Origin: Candidatus Omnitrophota bacterium
GTDB taxonomy: Bacteria; Omnitrophota; Omnitrophia; Omnitrophales; JACQLI01
Assembly: GCA_016204125.1 (NCBI GenBank)
Contig: JACQLI010000060.1
Span: 1-11,038 of the forward strand
Reading direction: 5' to 3'
Length of the DNA: 11,038 nt
The translations under genes were made by a program, and so were the position numbers. Below the pieces are notes generated by a model. It searched no databases. It was not told the DNA's origin and saw only the letters and a list, made by a program, of their open reading frames with translations. How positions within the stretch are numbered: position 1 is the first letter of the stretch; each line of letters begins with the position of its first letter. This document shows, in pieces, positions 1 to 6,289 of this stretch.

Positions 1-2
1 AA

Positions 3-122
3 GTTAGGAAGATGGAGCGCCACTGTGATGCCATTATCAAGGATGCTCAGAAGGTAAAGAATGACTTACTTGATTTTGCCAAATGGCATCGGATGCGAGC
101 GGCCGAGTTGCAAGGGCGGTAA
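3..122 (+). CDS. C-terminal end of an unidentified gene (partial, cut by left edge)
   Basis: An open frame enters from the left edge and ends at TAA 120-122, giving 39 residues. The tail is rich in Lys, Arg, Asp and Glu with regularly spaced hydrophobic residues (Met, Ile, Val, Leu, Phe), which suggests an amphipathic or coiled-coil helix. It ends in AAELQGR. I do not recognise the family. The other two forward frames have early stops, so this is the only + frame that can be the tail of a gene. It could be chance; a start ATG at 12 would give only a 37-residue peptide. It is followed by a 49-nt gap before the next gene on the same strand. Confidence 0.45.
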   Translation, partial: VRKMERHCDAIIKDAQKVKNDLLDFAKWHRMRAAELQGR

Positions 123-171
123 GAAATTGCTGCTTGTAGTTTTCTTGGGTGAAGAATAGAATTTTGGTGAG

Positions 172-585
172 ATGGAACAAGAAATCGTCGGGCATGTGAC
201 GCAAATTCTCTTCCACCCGATGCTTGTCCATTTCCCAATCGCTTTCTATTTCCTTGAACTTTTGCTCCTAGTCTTCTGGACGGCGAAGCGGGATGAAGCT
301 TATCACCGCTTCGCCCGCTTCTCCTTCAAATTAGGTTACCTTTTTATGATCGCCGCCATGGTTGCAGGCTATATTGATGCAGGGGGGAGCATCACCAGCA
401 AGATAAAACCACACTTCTTCTCAGCCCTCAGTGTTTTTACTGTTTCGACTCTGCGGGCTCTCTTTTGGCGTTTTGGATCGAGGGAGAAAAGCTTTTATCA
501 GCCTATCCAATTGACAGGGACTTTGGTAACTAATTTCCTTGTAGCGATTACGGGCGATTTAGGCGGGAATATTGTCTTTGGTTAG
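172..585 (+). CDS. DUF2231-family small membrane protein
   Basis: This 137-residue protein resembles DUF2231 integral membrane proteins. The diagnostic feature is the N-terminal FHPMLVHFPIA segment (residues 14-24), matching the HPxxVHFPI signature of the family. About four hydrophobic helices can be seen, near residues 18-37, 52-68, 81-98 and 113-133, with a His (near 80) in the loop before the third, and a C-terminal GDLGGNIVFG resembling the family's GGxLVY ending. The molecular role of the family is not established; conserved membrane His residues have led to suggestions of metal or haem binding, which is not shown here. The start is ATG 172, preceded by a weak GGTGAG. The last 27 nt overlap the 3' end of the convergent radical SAM gene. 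Confidence 0.75.
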   Translation: MEQEIVGHVTQILFHPMLVHFPIAFYFLELLLLVFWTAKRDEAYHRFARFSFKLGYLFMIAAMVAGYIDAGGSITSKIKPHFFSALSVFTVSTLRALFWRFGSREKSFYQPIQLTGTLVTNFLVAITGDLGGNIVFG

Positions 586-1683
586 AGAAGAAAAGACAGT
601 CTGATTCAAACACGCCACGGTTTCTATTGGAGTTCGCTTTTCACCAAAGACTTCATTCCAAACTTCCTCAGTCTCCATACAGAGATAAATCGGAACTTCC
701 GTAGTCTGGCGTTCGATGGTTTCGACGAGTCTCTTGTAGAGATCAATCCGTCTCTGTCTCTGATACCTCATCTTTCCATCCACTCCACGTACCCATTCCG
801 CGTAAGGAAGGGGGGATTTGGGAAATCTTTTTTCCATAATCTGTTTGAGTTTGGGCATGAAGCGGAGCGTGCCGAGGCTAATCCATGCGATTCGGTCAGT
901 TGGAACGCTTGAGAAAATTTCTTCAACAACCTCTTTGTAACCCTCAAGATTATTTTCTAAGTCGATTAGAGGATCAAAATGAAAACCGATCCGATAACCC
1001 CAACGGACACAAAGTTGTGCAGCCCGAATCCTTTCCTTGATCGAGGCACACTTGTGTTCTTCTTGGGCTTGGATTTCCTTTGTATTGAGCGACCATGAAA
1101 CAACCGTTCGTTCTCGAGGCTTGAGTTTCTCAAGCCGCGCGATATTGTTTGATTTGGTTTTGAATTCGAGAAGGGCGTTTGTCTGTGTCGCAAAAAAGGG
1201 GACAAGATATTCTGAATGGGCCGTAAGATGATCCAGGGAAAGAGAATCGGCAAGTTGTCCTGTTCCAATGCGAAAAGGCGTATCAAGATGATTCTTAAGA
1301 AAAGAATCAAGTTTGGCCAGAATTTCCTCAATATTGACGTAGACCGTGAGAAAAGGATTAGTCAAATAAGCCTGCAAGATGCAATAAGAACATTCGAGAT
1401 CACACCCTTCTACCAAATGGAGGGAATGGAATTCGCAGGAAACCAACTCTTCGGCATTGGGGAAAGGCTTAAAGGCCTTGCCGCGGTCAACGGCAAGAAA
1501 GAGAAACCGTTTTCCCATTCCAATAGGATCGCTCTGATTTCGGATTTTTCGGGTTAGAGATTCCTTATCTTGAATGATTTCAAAGGGGATTTTAGGGAGC
1601 CGCTGAAGAAGTCCTTGCGTAAAGGGATAATCCCGCGCTTCCTCTTCGATATAGATTCGTTCAGGCTGATAAAGTTTGTTCAT
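559..1683 (-). CDS. Spore photoproduct lyase-like radical SAM protein lacking the catalytic Cys
   Basis: The 374-residue product has the radical SAM cluster motif CxxxCxxC at C94, C98 and C101 (GCDLECSYC), followed by LQAYL, as in the spore photoproduct lyase (SplB) family. The domain has the length and layout of SPL: an N-terminal region with IYIEEEA, then the radical SAM barrel with a DHLT motif after strand 2. SP lyase repairs UV-induced thymine dimers in spore DNA using a H-donor Cys (C141 in B. subtilis). In this protein the equivalent stretch is GTGQLADS (140-147), and Gln143 sits where the Cys should be. A true SP lyase activity is therefore doubtful, and the substrate is unknown. Start: ATG 1683 fits the usual N-terminus of the family. 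ATG 1722 has a better ribosome site (GAGAGG at 1731-1736) but would add 13 residues and give a 62-nt overlap with the upstream glycosyltransferase. With the chosen start the overlap is 23 nt. The gene lies downstream of the glycosyltransferase and probably shares its transcript. Confidence 0.8.
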   Translation of the reverse strand: MNKLYQPERIYIEEEARDYPFTQGLLQRLPKIPFEIIQDKESLTRKIRNQSDPIGMGKRFLFLAVDRGKAFKPFPNAEELVSCEFHSLHLVEGCDLECSYCILQAYLTNPFLTVYVNIEEILAKLDSFLKNHLDTPFRIGTGQLADSLSLDHLTAHSEYLVPFFATQTNALLEFKTKSNNIARLEKLKPRERTVVSWSLNTKEIQAQEEHKCASIKERIRAAQLCVRWGYRIGFHFDPLIDLENNLEGYKEVVEEIFSSVPTDRIAWISLGTLRFMPKLKQIMEKRFPKSPLPYAEWVRGVDGKMRYQRQRRIDLYKRLVETIERQTTEVPIYLCMETEEVWNEVFGEKRTPIETVACLNQTVFSSLTKDNIPA

Positions 1684-2506
1684 GGATTCGTTCGGGCAAC
1701 TCTTTGTAGTACTGACTTTCATCAATTTTTCCTCTCTTAAGCGCACCCTGACTTACGATCTCACATTTTTTTCTAAGCTCATGAAACGCCGCTTCTCTTT
1801 GGCTAGGGGTAAGTTTATCTGATTCCAAAATTTTACAAAGCGCCTTGATTCTAAATCCATCCATCACAGGAAATTCTTTAGAACGTTGATCCGAATGACC
1901 ACCGTATTTAACCACATAAGGCTTCTCAATCAGTCCAAAAGGCAGAAAGAGACTTGCCCTTAGCCATAAATCATAATCTTCGCAAGCAGGGAATGATTCA
2001 TCGAAAAGCCCAACTTCATCAAAGAATTTACGGCGCATCATTACAGCTGATGGACTTACGAGAGTAAGGGGAAGAGATTTCTCGAAGATCCAACCCCCAA
2101 ATTTCTTATGTTTGGTCATCGAATTAACCCGCCTTCCATTACGAATCCAAATTTCTTCGGTTTGGCAAACAAGATAATCGGGGTTTTCTTTGAAAAAGCG
2201 AAGTTGACGAGCAAGCTTTCCTGGCAACCACTCATCATCCGAGTCGAGGAATGCGATGAATTCTCCTCGAGCTTCGCGGATACCGACATTTCTTGTGGCA
2301 GCAGGACCTTGATTGGACTCATAGAGATAACGTACATCGGATCTTCTCTGGGCCATCTCTTGAACCCACTTGGCCGTACCGTCTGTGGAGCCGTCGTCCA
2401 CTACCAACACTTCATAGAAGACCCCTTTTTGGGCGAATGCCGATTTGAGGGCTCTTGGAAGGGTAGTCTCGCGATTGTAAGTTGGGATAATCACACTAAC
2501 GAGCAT
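1661..2506 (-). CDS. Family 2 (GT-A) glycosyltransferase
   Basis: This 281-residue protein is a soluble GT2 family glycosyltransferase, transferring a sugar from a nucleotide-sugar donor to an acceptor in the cytoplasm, probably for surface polysaccharide. Visible motifs are VSVIIPTYNR at the N-terminus (first strand of the GT-A fold), VVDDGSTDGT (35-44) for the nucleotide, NQGPAATRNVGI (65-76), the metal-binding DSDD (88-91), and CEDYDLWLR (175-183), whose acidic residues include the probable catalytic base. There is no transmembrane helix. The C-terminal 100 residues are variable and do not reveal the acceptor. The start at ATG 2506 is chosen because MLVSVIIPTYNR is the normal N-terminus. 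ATG 2527 would add seven residues, lacks a ribosome site and would run through a likely -10 element. It is the first gene of a leftward two-gene unit. Confidence 0.9.
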   Translation of the reverse strand: MLVSVIIPTYNRETTLPRALKSAFAQKGVFYEVLVVDDGSTDGTAKWVQEMAQRRSDVRYLYESNQGPAATRNVGIREARGEFIAFLDSDDEWLPGKLARQLRFFKENPDYLVCQTEEIWIRNGRRVNSMTKHKKFGGWIFEKSLPLTLVSPSAVMMRRKFFDEVGLFDESFPACEDYDLWLRASLFLPFGLIEKPYVVKYGGHSDQRSKEFPVMDGFRIKALCKILESDKLTPSQREAAFHELRKKCEIVSQGALKRGKIDESQYYKELPERIHEQTLSA

Positions 2507-2515
2507 AACCCTAAC

Positions 2516-2545
2516 CTTATAACACATTTACGCTTGCATTCACAA
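2516..2545 (-). promoter_or_regulatory. Candidate sigma70-type promoter for the glycosyltransferase unit
   Basis: Read on the - strand, TTGTGA (2545-2540) is followed after 18 nt by TATAAG (2521-2516). These match four and five of six bases of the consensus -35 and -10 hexamers. The expected start of transcription would lie only a few nucleotides from ATG 2506, so the mRNA would be leaderless or nearly so. The assignment is by consensus match alone. Confidence 0.3.
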
Positions 2546-2562
2546 GGGACTCCCCCTATACT
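2534..2562 (+). promoter_or_regulatory. Candidate sigma70-type promoter for the one-carbon/haem operon
   Basis: TTGCAT (2534-2539) and TATACT (2557-2562) are separated by 17 nt. The -10 matches five of six consensus bases, the -35 only three. Transcription would begin near 2569, leaving a leader of about 35 nt before fchA, too short for a known THF or other riboswitch. It is the only intergenic space in front of the rightward operon. Its -35 directly abuts that of the opposing candidate promoter. Confidence 0.4.
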
Positions 2563-2603
2563 TAACGCTCCAAATCAAACCCGCAGGTCAGGCGAAACGG
2601 TCC

Positions 2604-3206
2604 ATGAAAAAATTTACTTCTCTTTCTCTATCTCGTTATTTGGCTGAGCTTTCCAGTAGGAAGCCGATTCCAGGCGGAGGAAGCGTAAGCGCCTATGTGG
2701 CGTGCCTTGCGATGGGACTTGCCGAGATGGTGGCCCAGATCGGAATGAAAAAGGTTGGTCCCGATACCCTACCGACCCTTCAGAAAACGATCACGCTCCT
2801 GAAGAAAACACGAAAAGATGCCCTTCAGATTGTCGATCTCGATCCTGTTGTTTATCAGAAAGTTATCAACATTTACGGCAAGGCAAAAAAGATTTCTGAT
2901 CCGACAAAGAAGCAGCAGATGATCGACGAAGCTTTAGAGAACTCCTTCCGATTGCAGGCGAACTTGGCGCTTCTTGTAGCGATGGCGAAAAAAGGAGCAG
3001 AGTCATTACTGGGGGTCGTCAAAGGTTCGATTCAAAACGACCTCAAGATCAGTCTTGCTCTTTTTAATTCCGCCTTCTTGGGGGCGTATGAAACGGCGAG
3101 GATTAATGTCGTGTATTTGAAAGATTCCGAGAAAAGAGTTCGTGCTGAGAAAGCATTAGAGGAGCTTAAGAAAAAGTTTGAAACAAAAGATAATCAAGGA
3201 AGTTGA
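2604..3206 (+). CDS. fchA: FchA/cyclodeaminase-family protein, likely methenyl-THF cyclohydrolase
   Basis: The 200-residue product belongs to the formimidoyl-THF cyclodeaminase family (FTCD_C), whose stand-alone members include FchA, the monofunctional 5,10-methenyl-THF cyclohydrolase of acetogens and methylotrophs. Family features are PIPGGGSVSAYVACLAMGLA (21-40), the all-helical composition, Asp80 followed by Tyr84 in the helix after the linker, an Asp146 near GSIQND, and ARINVVYLKD (165-174). The length is close to the roughly 210 residues of FchA. No formiminotransferase domain and no histidine-degradation gene is present, so a role in histidine breakdown is unlikely. The gene stands immediately before folD and metF, and that FolD appears unable to act as a cyclohydrolase, which favours the FchA reaction (methenyl-THF to 10-formyl-THF and back). 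ATG 2604 has only a weak ribosome site. The folD ATG follows its stop after one base. Confidence 0.82.
   Translation: MKKFTSLSLSRYLAELSSRKPIPGGGSVSAYVACLAMGLAEMVAQIGMKKVGPDTLPTLQKTITLLKKTRKDALQIVDLDPVVYQKVINIYGKAKKISDPTKKQQMIDEALENSFRLQANLALLVAMAKKGAESLLGVVKGSIQNDLKISLALFNSAFLGAYETARINVVYLKDSEKRVRAEKALEELKKKFETKDNQGS
3196..3200 (+). promoter_or_regulatory. Ribosome binding site that fixes the folD start
   Basis: AAGGA ends 7 nt before ATG 3208. An in-frame ATG at 3178 lies inside the end of fchA, has no such element, and would add ten residues ahead of the normal FolD N-terminus. The site therefore supports the start at 3208. Confidence 0.6.
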
Positions 3207-3207
3207 A

Positions 3208-4068
3208 ATGGGCGAAGCTAAACTTTTAGAGGGAAAGCCCCTCGCTCAGAAGATGAGGGAAGAAATCAGACAAGAGATTGACAGTTTTGTCAAAAAAGGC
3301 CTTGAAGTTCCCACTTTGACATCGATCCAGGTTGGAGAAAATCCTGCATCTCGCTGGTATGTTGACCAACAAAAAAAAGTGGCATCTCACCTTGGAATTG
3401 GTTTTCAGGAGATTCCTTCACGTGAGACACGCCTGCAGAGTCAGCTCATGGATACGGTTCGAAAGGTAAGCGACTCTCGGATCCATGGGATATTTATCAC
3501 CATGCCGCTTCCCGAAGGATTTGATAGTGGCCAAATCTTCCGAGTCTTCAATTACCAAAAGGATGTTGAGGGAATCCATCCTGTCAATTTAGGACTCTTG
3601 GTGCTCAGGCGGGCGCGTTTGATTCCTTCAACAGCAGCCGCAGCCTTGGCTCTTATCGAAGAGAGCGGACTCAGTCTTCGTGGAAAACGCGCGGCTATCA
3701 TTGGTCAAAGTGCAACGGTTGGAAGACCTATTCAACTTCTTCTTGGAGAGAGACGAATGACCATGGTTGTCTGCAATACAGGAACTTCCGAGAGCGTTCT
3801 TAAAGAAGCTGTATCCGAGGCAGATCTTGTTGTGGCCTGTGCTGGAAAACCAGGACTCATTCGTGGGGAATGGATCAAGGAAGGCAGCGTTGTCATTGAT
3901 ATCGGAACAACTGAGGTCAAAGGGACGTTGGTCGGTGATGTCGAACTCGATGAAGCAAGAAAACGAGCGAGCTTCATCACTCCTGTTCCTGGTGGCGTGG
4001 GTCCTTTGACCGTCACCATGCTTATGAAAAATTTAATGGCGGCCTACCGTTGGCAGAAAGGAATTTAG
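3208..4068 (+). CDS. folD: Methylene-THF dehydrogenase (FolD family) with all three cyclohydrolase/catalytic residues replaced
   Basis: This is a 286-residue FolD, alignable to the E. coli enzyme almost without gaps. FolD normally oxidises 5,10-methylene-THF to methenyl-THF with NAD(P)+ and hydrolyses that to 10-formyl-THF. The folate-site framework is present: VGENPASRWYV (42-52), MPLP (99-102), KDVEGIHP (118-125) and the C-terminal PVPGGVGPLTV. The Rossmann motif is GQSATVGRP (166-174). The three catalytic positions differ: E. coli K54 is Gln55, Q98 is Thr98 and D121 is Glu121. The Lys is essential for cyclohydrolase activity in studied enzymes, so this copy is probably dehydrogenase-only, if active at all. 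The NADP-phosphate contacts are also altered: the Arg seen in many family members' GRS motif is Gln167, and CHSRT is CNTGT (189-193), which may mean NAD+ use. It sits between fchA and metF. The start at 3208 is set by an AAGGA site. Confidence 0.9.
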   Translation: MGEAKLLEGKPLAQKMREEIRQEIDSFVKKGLEVPTLTSIQVGENPASRWYVDQQKKVASHLGIGFQEIPSRETRLQSQLMDTVRKVSDSRIHGIFITMPLPEGFDSGQIFRVFNYQKDVEGIHPVNLGLLVLRRARLIPSTAAAALALIEESGLSLRGKRAAIIGQSATVGRPIQLLLGERRMTMVVCNTGTSESVLKEAVSEADLVVACAGKPGLIRGEWIKEGSVVIDIGTTEVKGTLVGDVELDEARKRASFITPVPGGVGPLTVTMLMKNLMAAYRWQKGI

Positions 4069-4072
4069 AGAC

Positions 4073-4966
4073 ATGTCGCTTCGAGAAAAACTAGGCAGAG
4101 GAAAGTTTGTTATCACGAGTGAACTTGGACCCCCCAAAGGAGTGGATCTTACAAAAACACTTCAAGAGGCTCGCGTCATGGGTTCCTGTGTCGACGCCAT
4201 GAATGTCACGGATCTTCAGGGGGGAGTTATGAAATTAGGTTCTATTGCTCTTTGCCGTATTCTGATTGAGCAGGGACTCGAACCTATTTTTCAGCTTACC
4301 GCAGCAAGCCGCAACCGCTTGGCAATACAATCTGATCTTCTGTCTGCATACGTTTTGGGTATTCGAAATGTTCTCTTACTTGGGGGAGACCCTCCCAAGG
4401 TTGGAGATCATCCTGACGCAAAGCCTGTTTATGATCTCGATACCATGGGCCTTTTTCAAGCAGCAAAAAGTCTTAAGGGAGGAAAGGATCTCGCGGGTAA
4501 AGAGCTTGAAGGCGCACCCAAAGACCTTTTCATTGGAGGAGCGGCCAATCCGATTGTCGATGACCTCGACACCGAGCGTCAGAAGATTGATAAGAAAATC
4601 GAGCTGGGGTGTGAGTTTTTTCAAACACAGGCCGTTTTTGATTCCTCCCTTTATGAGAAATTTCTAGGCAAGGCGAAGGGAATCAAACAGCCTTTTATCG
4701 TTGGCATCATTGTCCTTAAGTCAGCGAAGATGGCGCAGTTTATGAATGATCACATTCCTGGCATCCGTGTTCCCGATTCCCTCATCAAGGAAATTGATTC
4801 AGCGCAGGATAAAAGGAAAAAAGCGATCGAGATTGCAGCTCGCCTCTTACGTCAACTGAAACCCATGGCGCAAGGTTTTCACATCATGCCGATCGGTTGG
4901 GGAGATCTCGTTCCAGAAATTCTCGACGCCGCAGGACTTACCAAGCCAGCTCCTGCAGCCCGTTAA
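4073..4966 (+). CDS. metF: 5,10-methylene-THF reductase
   Basis: The 297-residue protein is a single-domain MTHFR, which reduces methylene-THF to 5-methyl-THF with FAD, feeding methionine synthesis or a methyl branch. Its length equals that of E. coli MetF. Visible motifs are SELGPPKG (16-23, with the catalytic-type Glu17 and paired Pro), QSDLL (86-90), LGGDPPKVGDHP (103-114, FAD contact Asp106), and GCEFFQTQAVFD (179-190). One deviation is that the usual TCRDRN in this subgroup reads TAASRN (76-81). The C-terminal IMPIGWGDLVPEIL corresponds to the last helix. No MetV partner or zinc Cys cluster is in the window. The ATG follows the folD stop by four bases, so it is probably translationally coupled; the upstream AAAGGA is somewhat far for a ribosome site. 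It draws on the same methylene-THF pool as FolD and PanB. Confidence 0.92.
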   Translation: MSLREKLGRGKFVITSELGPPKGVDLTKTLQEARVMGSCVDAMNVTDLQGGVMKLGSIALCRILIEQGLEPIFQLTAASRNRLAIQSDLLSAYVLGIRNVLLLGGDPPKVGDHPDAKPVYDLDTMGLFQAAKSLKGGKDLAGKELEGAPKDLFIGGAANPIVDDLDTERQKIDKKIELGCEFFQTQAVFDSSLYEKFLGKAKGIKQPFIVGIIVLKSAKMAQFMNDHIPGIRVPDSLIKEIDSAQDKRKKAIEIAARLLRQLKPMAQGFHIMPIGWGDLVPEILDAAGLTKPAPAAR

Positions 4967-4977
4967 CTTCCGTCTTC

Positions 4978-5772
4978 ATGAAACTCACAGTCAAGGCGAT
5001 CCGCGAGAAGAAAAAAAAGGAAAAAATTGTTTGCCTCACGGCCTACGATTTCCCCTTTGCCCGTATTCTTGATGAAGTCGGGATGGACATCATCTTGGTG
5101 GGCGACTCGCTGGGGATGGTTCTTTTGGGTTACGATTCCACAGTCCGAGTCACACTCAGAGAGATGGTTCATCACACGAAGGCTGTTTCGCGAGCCGTGA
5201 AACGCGCACTCATTGTGAGCGACATGCCTTTTGCTTCTTACCAAGGATCTTTTGATCAGGCATTCCGAAGCGCGAAGCGACTCATTCAAGAGGGAGGCGC
5301 TGAAGCAGTAAAGCTTGAAGGTGCTGGCGCTCTTGTGAAAACAATCAAAGGTCTCATTCAGGCGGGGATTCCTGTGATGGGTCATCTTGGAATGACGCCT
5401 CAGACAGCGACCTTTCTTGGGGGTTACAAAGTCCAGGGGCGCGAACCCAAAGCCGCTCGCCAAATTTTGGAGGATGCACAGAAGCTCGAAGACGCGGGAG
5501 TTTTTTCACTCGTCCTCGAGTGTGTTCCCCGAAAACTTGCCGAACAAATCACAAAAAAGATTTCCTGTCCCACTATTGGAATCGGAGCAGGCCCCAAGAC
5601 AGACGGCCAAATCCTTGTTCTCCATGACCTTCTTGGTTTCGAAGGTCCTGTGCATCCCCGTTTTGTCCGTCGTTATGCCTCTTTCGAGAAGGAGGCCAAA
5701 CAGGCCTTCTCGCGTTACCTAAGCGATGTTCGTTCAGGCTCCTTTCCTTCCTTGAAAGAGAGTTTTGAGTGA
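4978..5772 (+). CDS. panB: 3-methyl-2-oxobutanoate hydroxymethyltransferase
   Basis: PanB transfers the hydroxymethyl group of 5,10-methylene-THF to alpha-ketoisovalerate, giving ketopantoate, the first committed step to pantothenate and CoA. The 264-residue length matches the family. Key residues align with E. coli PanB: metal ligands Asp43 (VGDSLGM) and Asp82 (SDMPF), substrate ligands Lys112 and Glu114 (VKLEG), His136 (GHLGMTPQ) and the catalytic Glu181 (LECVP). GIGAGPKTDGQILV (201-214) is also typical. ATG 4978 is chosen because TVKAIRE is the normal N-terminus; an in-frame ATG at 4897 would give an Arg-rich 27-residue extension that is only the shadow of metF. There is no Shine-Dalgarno sequence in the 11-nt gap after metF. 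The last four bases overlap the GTG of the next gene. Its folate cofactor explains its place after metF. Confidence 0.95.
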   Translation: MKLTVKAIREKKKKEKIVCLTAYDFPFARILDEVGMDIILVGDSLGMVLLGYDSTVRVTLREMVHHTKAVSRAVKRALIVSDMPFASYQGSFDQAFRSAKRLIQEGGAEAVKLEGAGALVKTIKGLIQAGIPVMGHLGMTPQTATFLGGYKVQGREPKAARQILEDAQKLEDAGVFSLVLECVPRKLAEQITKKISCPTIGIGAGPKTDGQILVLHDLLGFEGPVHPRFVRRYASFEKEAKQAFSRYLSDVRSGSFPSLKESFE

Positions 5773-6287
5773 TCGGATACCCCCTATTCCTCAATGTCCA
5801 AGGACGGCGTTGTTTGGTCTTTGGAGGAGGAGAAGTGGCGACTCGTAAGATAATGAGCCTCCTCAAACGAGGCGCTAAAGTCACTTGTGTAAGTCGTGAT
5901 TTTTCAAAGGGGTTACGAAAATTAGTTAAGAGTTATGGCTCCAACCTTCAGCTTAAACGGGTTAAGGGAAATCGCATTGCACTGGATAATGTGACAATTG
6001 TCATTGCCGCAACCTCAGATAAAGAATTTAATACTCGTGTAGTCGAAGCTTGCCGAAGGAAAAAAATTTGGGTGAATGCCGTGGACGATCCAAAACTTTG
6101 CGACTTTTATGTACCCGCTACTCTTGAAAGAGGACCGCTTCAGATTGCTATTTCAACGGGAGGAATCAGCCCTCTTTTTGCAAAGCGTCTTCGTGAGGAG
6201 CTCGAGAAGGTCATCCCGCGCTCAACGGGCAGTCTTCTTGAAAGAATAGGAAACATTCGCGGGAAACGTCTCAAAGGGAAAGCGTAG
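5769..6287 (+). CDS. sirC: Precorrin-2 dehydrogenase (SirC/Met8/CysG-N type)
   Basis: The 172-residue protein oxidises precorrin-2 to sirohydrochlorin with NAD+. This is a step to siroheme, and in some anaerobes to haem by the siroheme-dependent route. Evidence is the N-terminal FLNVQGRRCLVFGGGEVATRK with its GGGxVAxRK dinucleotide motif (19-27), IAATSDKEFN (79-88), VNAVDDPKLCDFYVPA (102-117), which contains the family's catalytic Asp, and STGGISPLFAKRLREELE (129-146). The short length leaves little of the C-terminal region of Met8/CysG, so ferrochelatase activity is uncertain and a separate chelatase may exist. The start is GTG 5769 within a GTGA overlap with panB; AAAGAGAG at 5755-5762 can serve as the ribosome site. 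The next gene begins two bases after the stop. Confidence 0.9.
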   Translation: MIGYPLFLNVQGRRCLVFGGGEVATRKIMSLLKRGAKVTCVSRDFSKGLRKLVKSYGSNLQLKRVKGNRIALDNVTIVIAATSDKEFNTRVVEACRRKKIWVNAVDDPKLCDFYVPATLERGPLQIAISTGGISPLFAKRLREELEKVIPRSTGSLLERIGNIRGKRLKGKA

Positions 6288-6289
6288 CC

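Noticed and set aside
134..162. TTGTAG-N17-TAGAAT as a promoter for the DUF2231 gene
   Set aside because: The -35 match is poor (three of six) and transcription would start about 3 nt before the ATG. Co-transcription with the partial upstream gene is equally likely.
37..238. Two overlapping - strand open frames of about 64 residues across the gap before the DUF2231 gene
   Set aside because: They cross the start of a better supported + strand gene, show no recognisable motif or ribosome site, and have unusual composition.
571..600. Inverted repeat (ATTGTCTTT / AAAGACAGT, 12-nt loop) at the end of the DUF2231 gene, as a possible bidirectional terminator
   Set aside because: The 9-bp stem is AT-rich with one wobble pair and the + strand has no following T-run. 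It also lies in the coding part of the convergent gene. Too weak to call.
966..1557. Open frames of 113-121 residues inside the radical SAM gene on both strands
   Set aside because: They are out-of-frame shadows of a gene with clear family motifs and have no motifs of their own.
2563..2603. Possible riboswitch (THF or other) in front of fchA
   Set aside because: The predicted leader is only about 35 nt, too short for known folate riboswitches, and no paired structure stands out.
4897..4977. N-terminal extension of PanB starting inside metF
   Set aside because: The 27 extra residues are Arg/Ser-rich readthrough of the metF 3' end in another frame; PanB proteins start at the equivalent of ATG 4978.
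4963..5463. A 166-residue - strand open frame inside panB
   Set aside because: It lies wholly antisense to a fully conserved PanB and shows no family resemblance.
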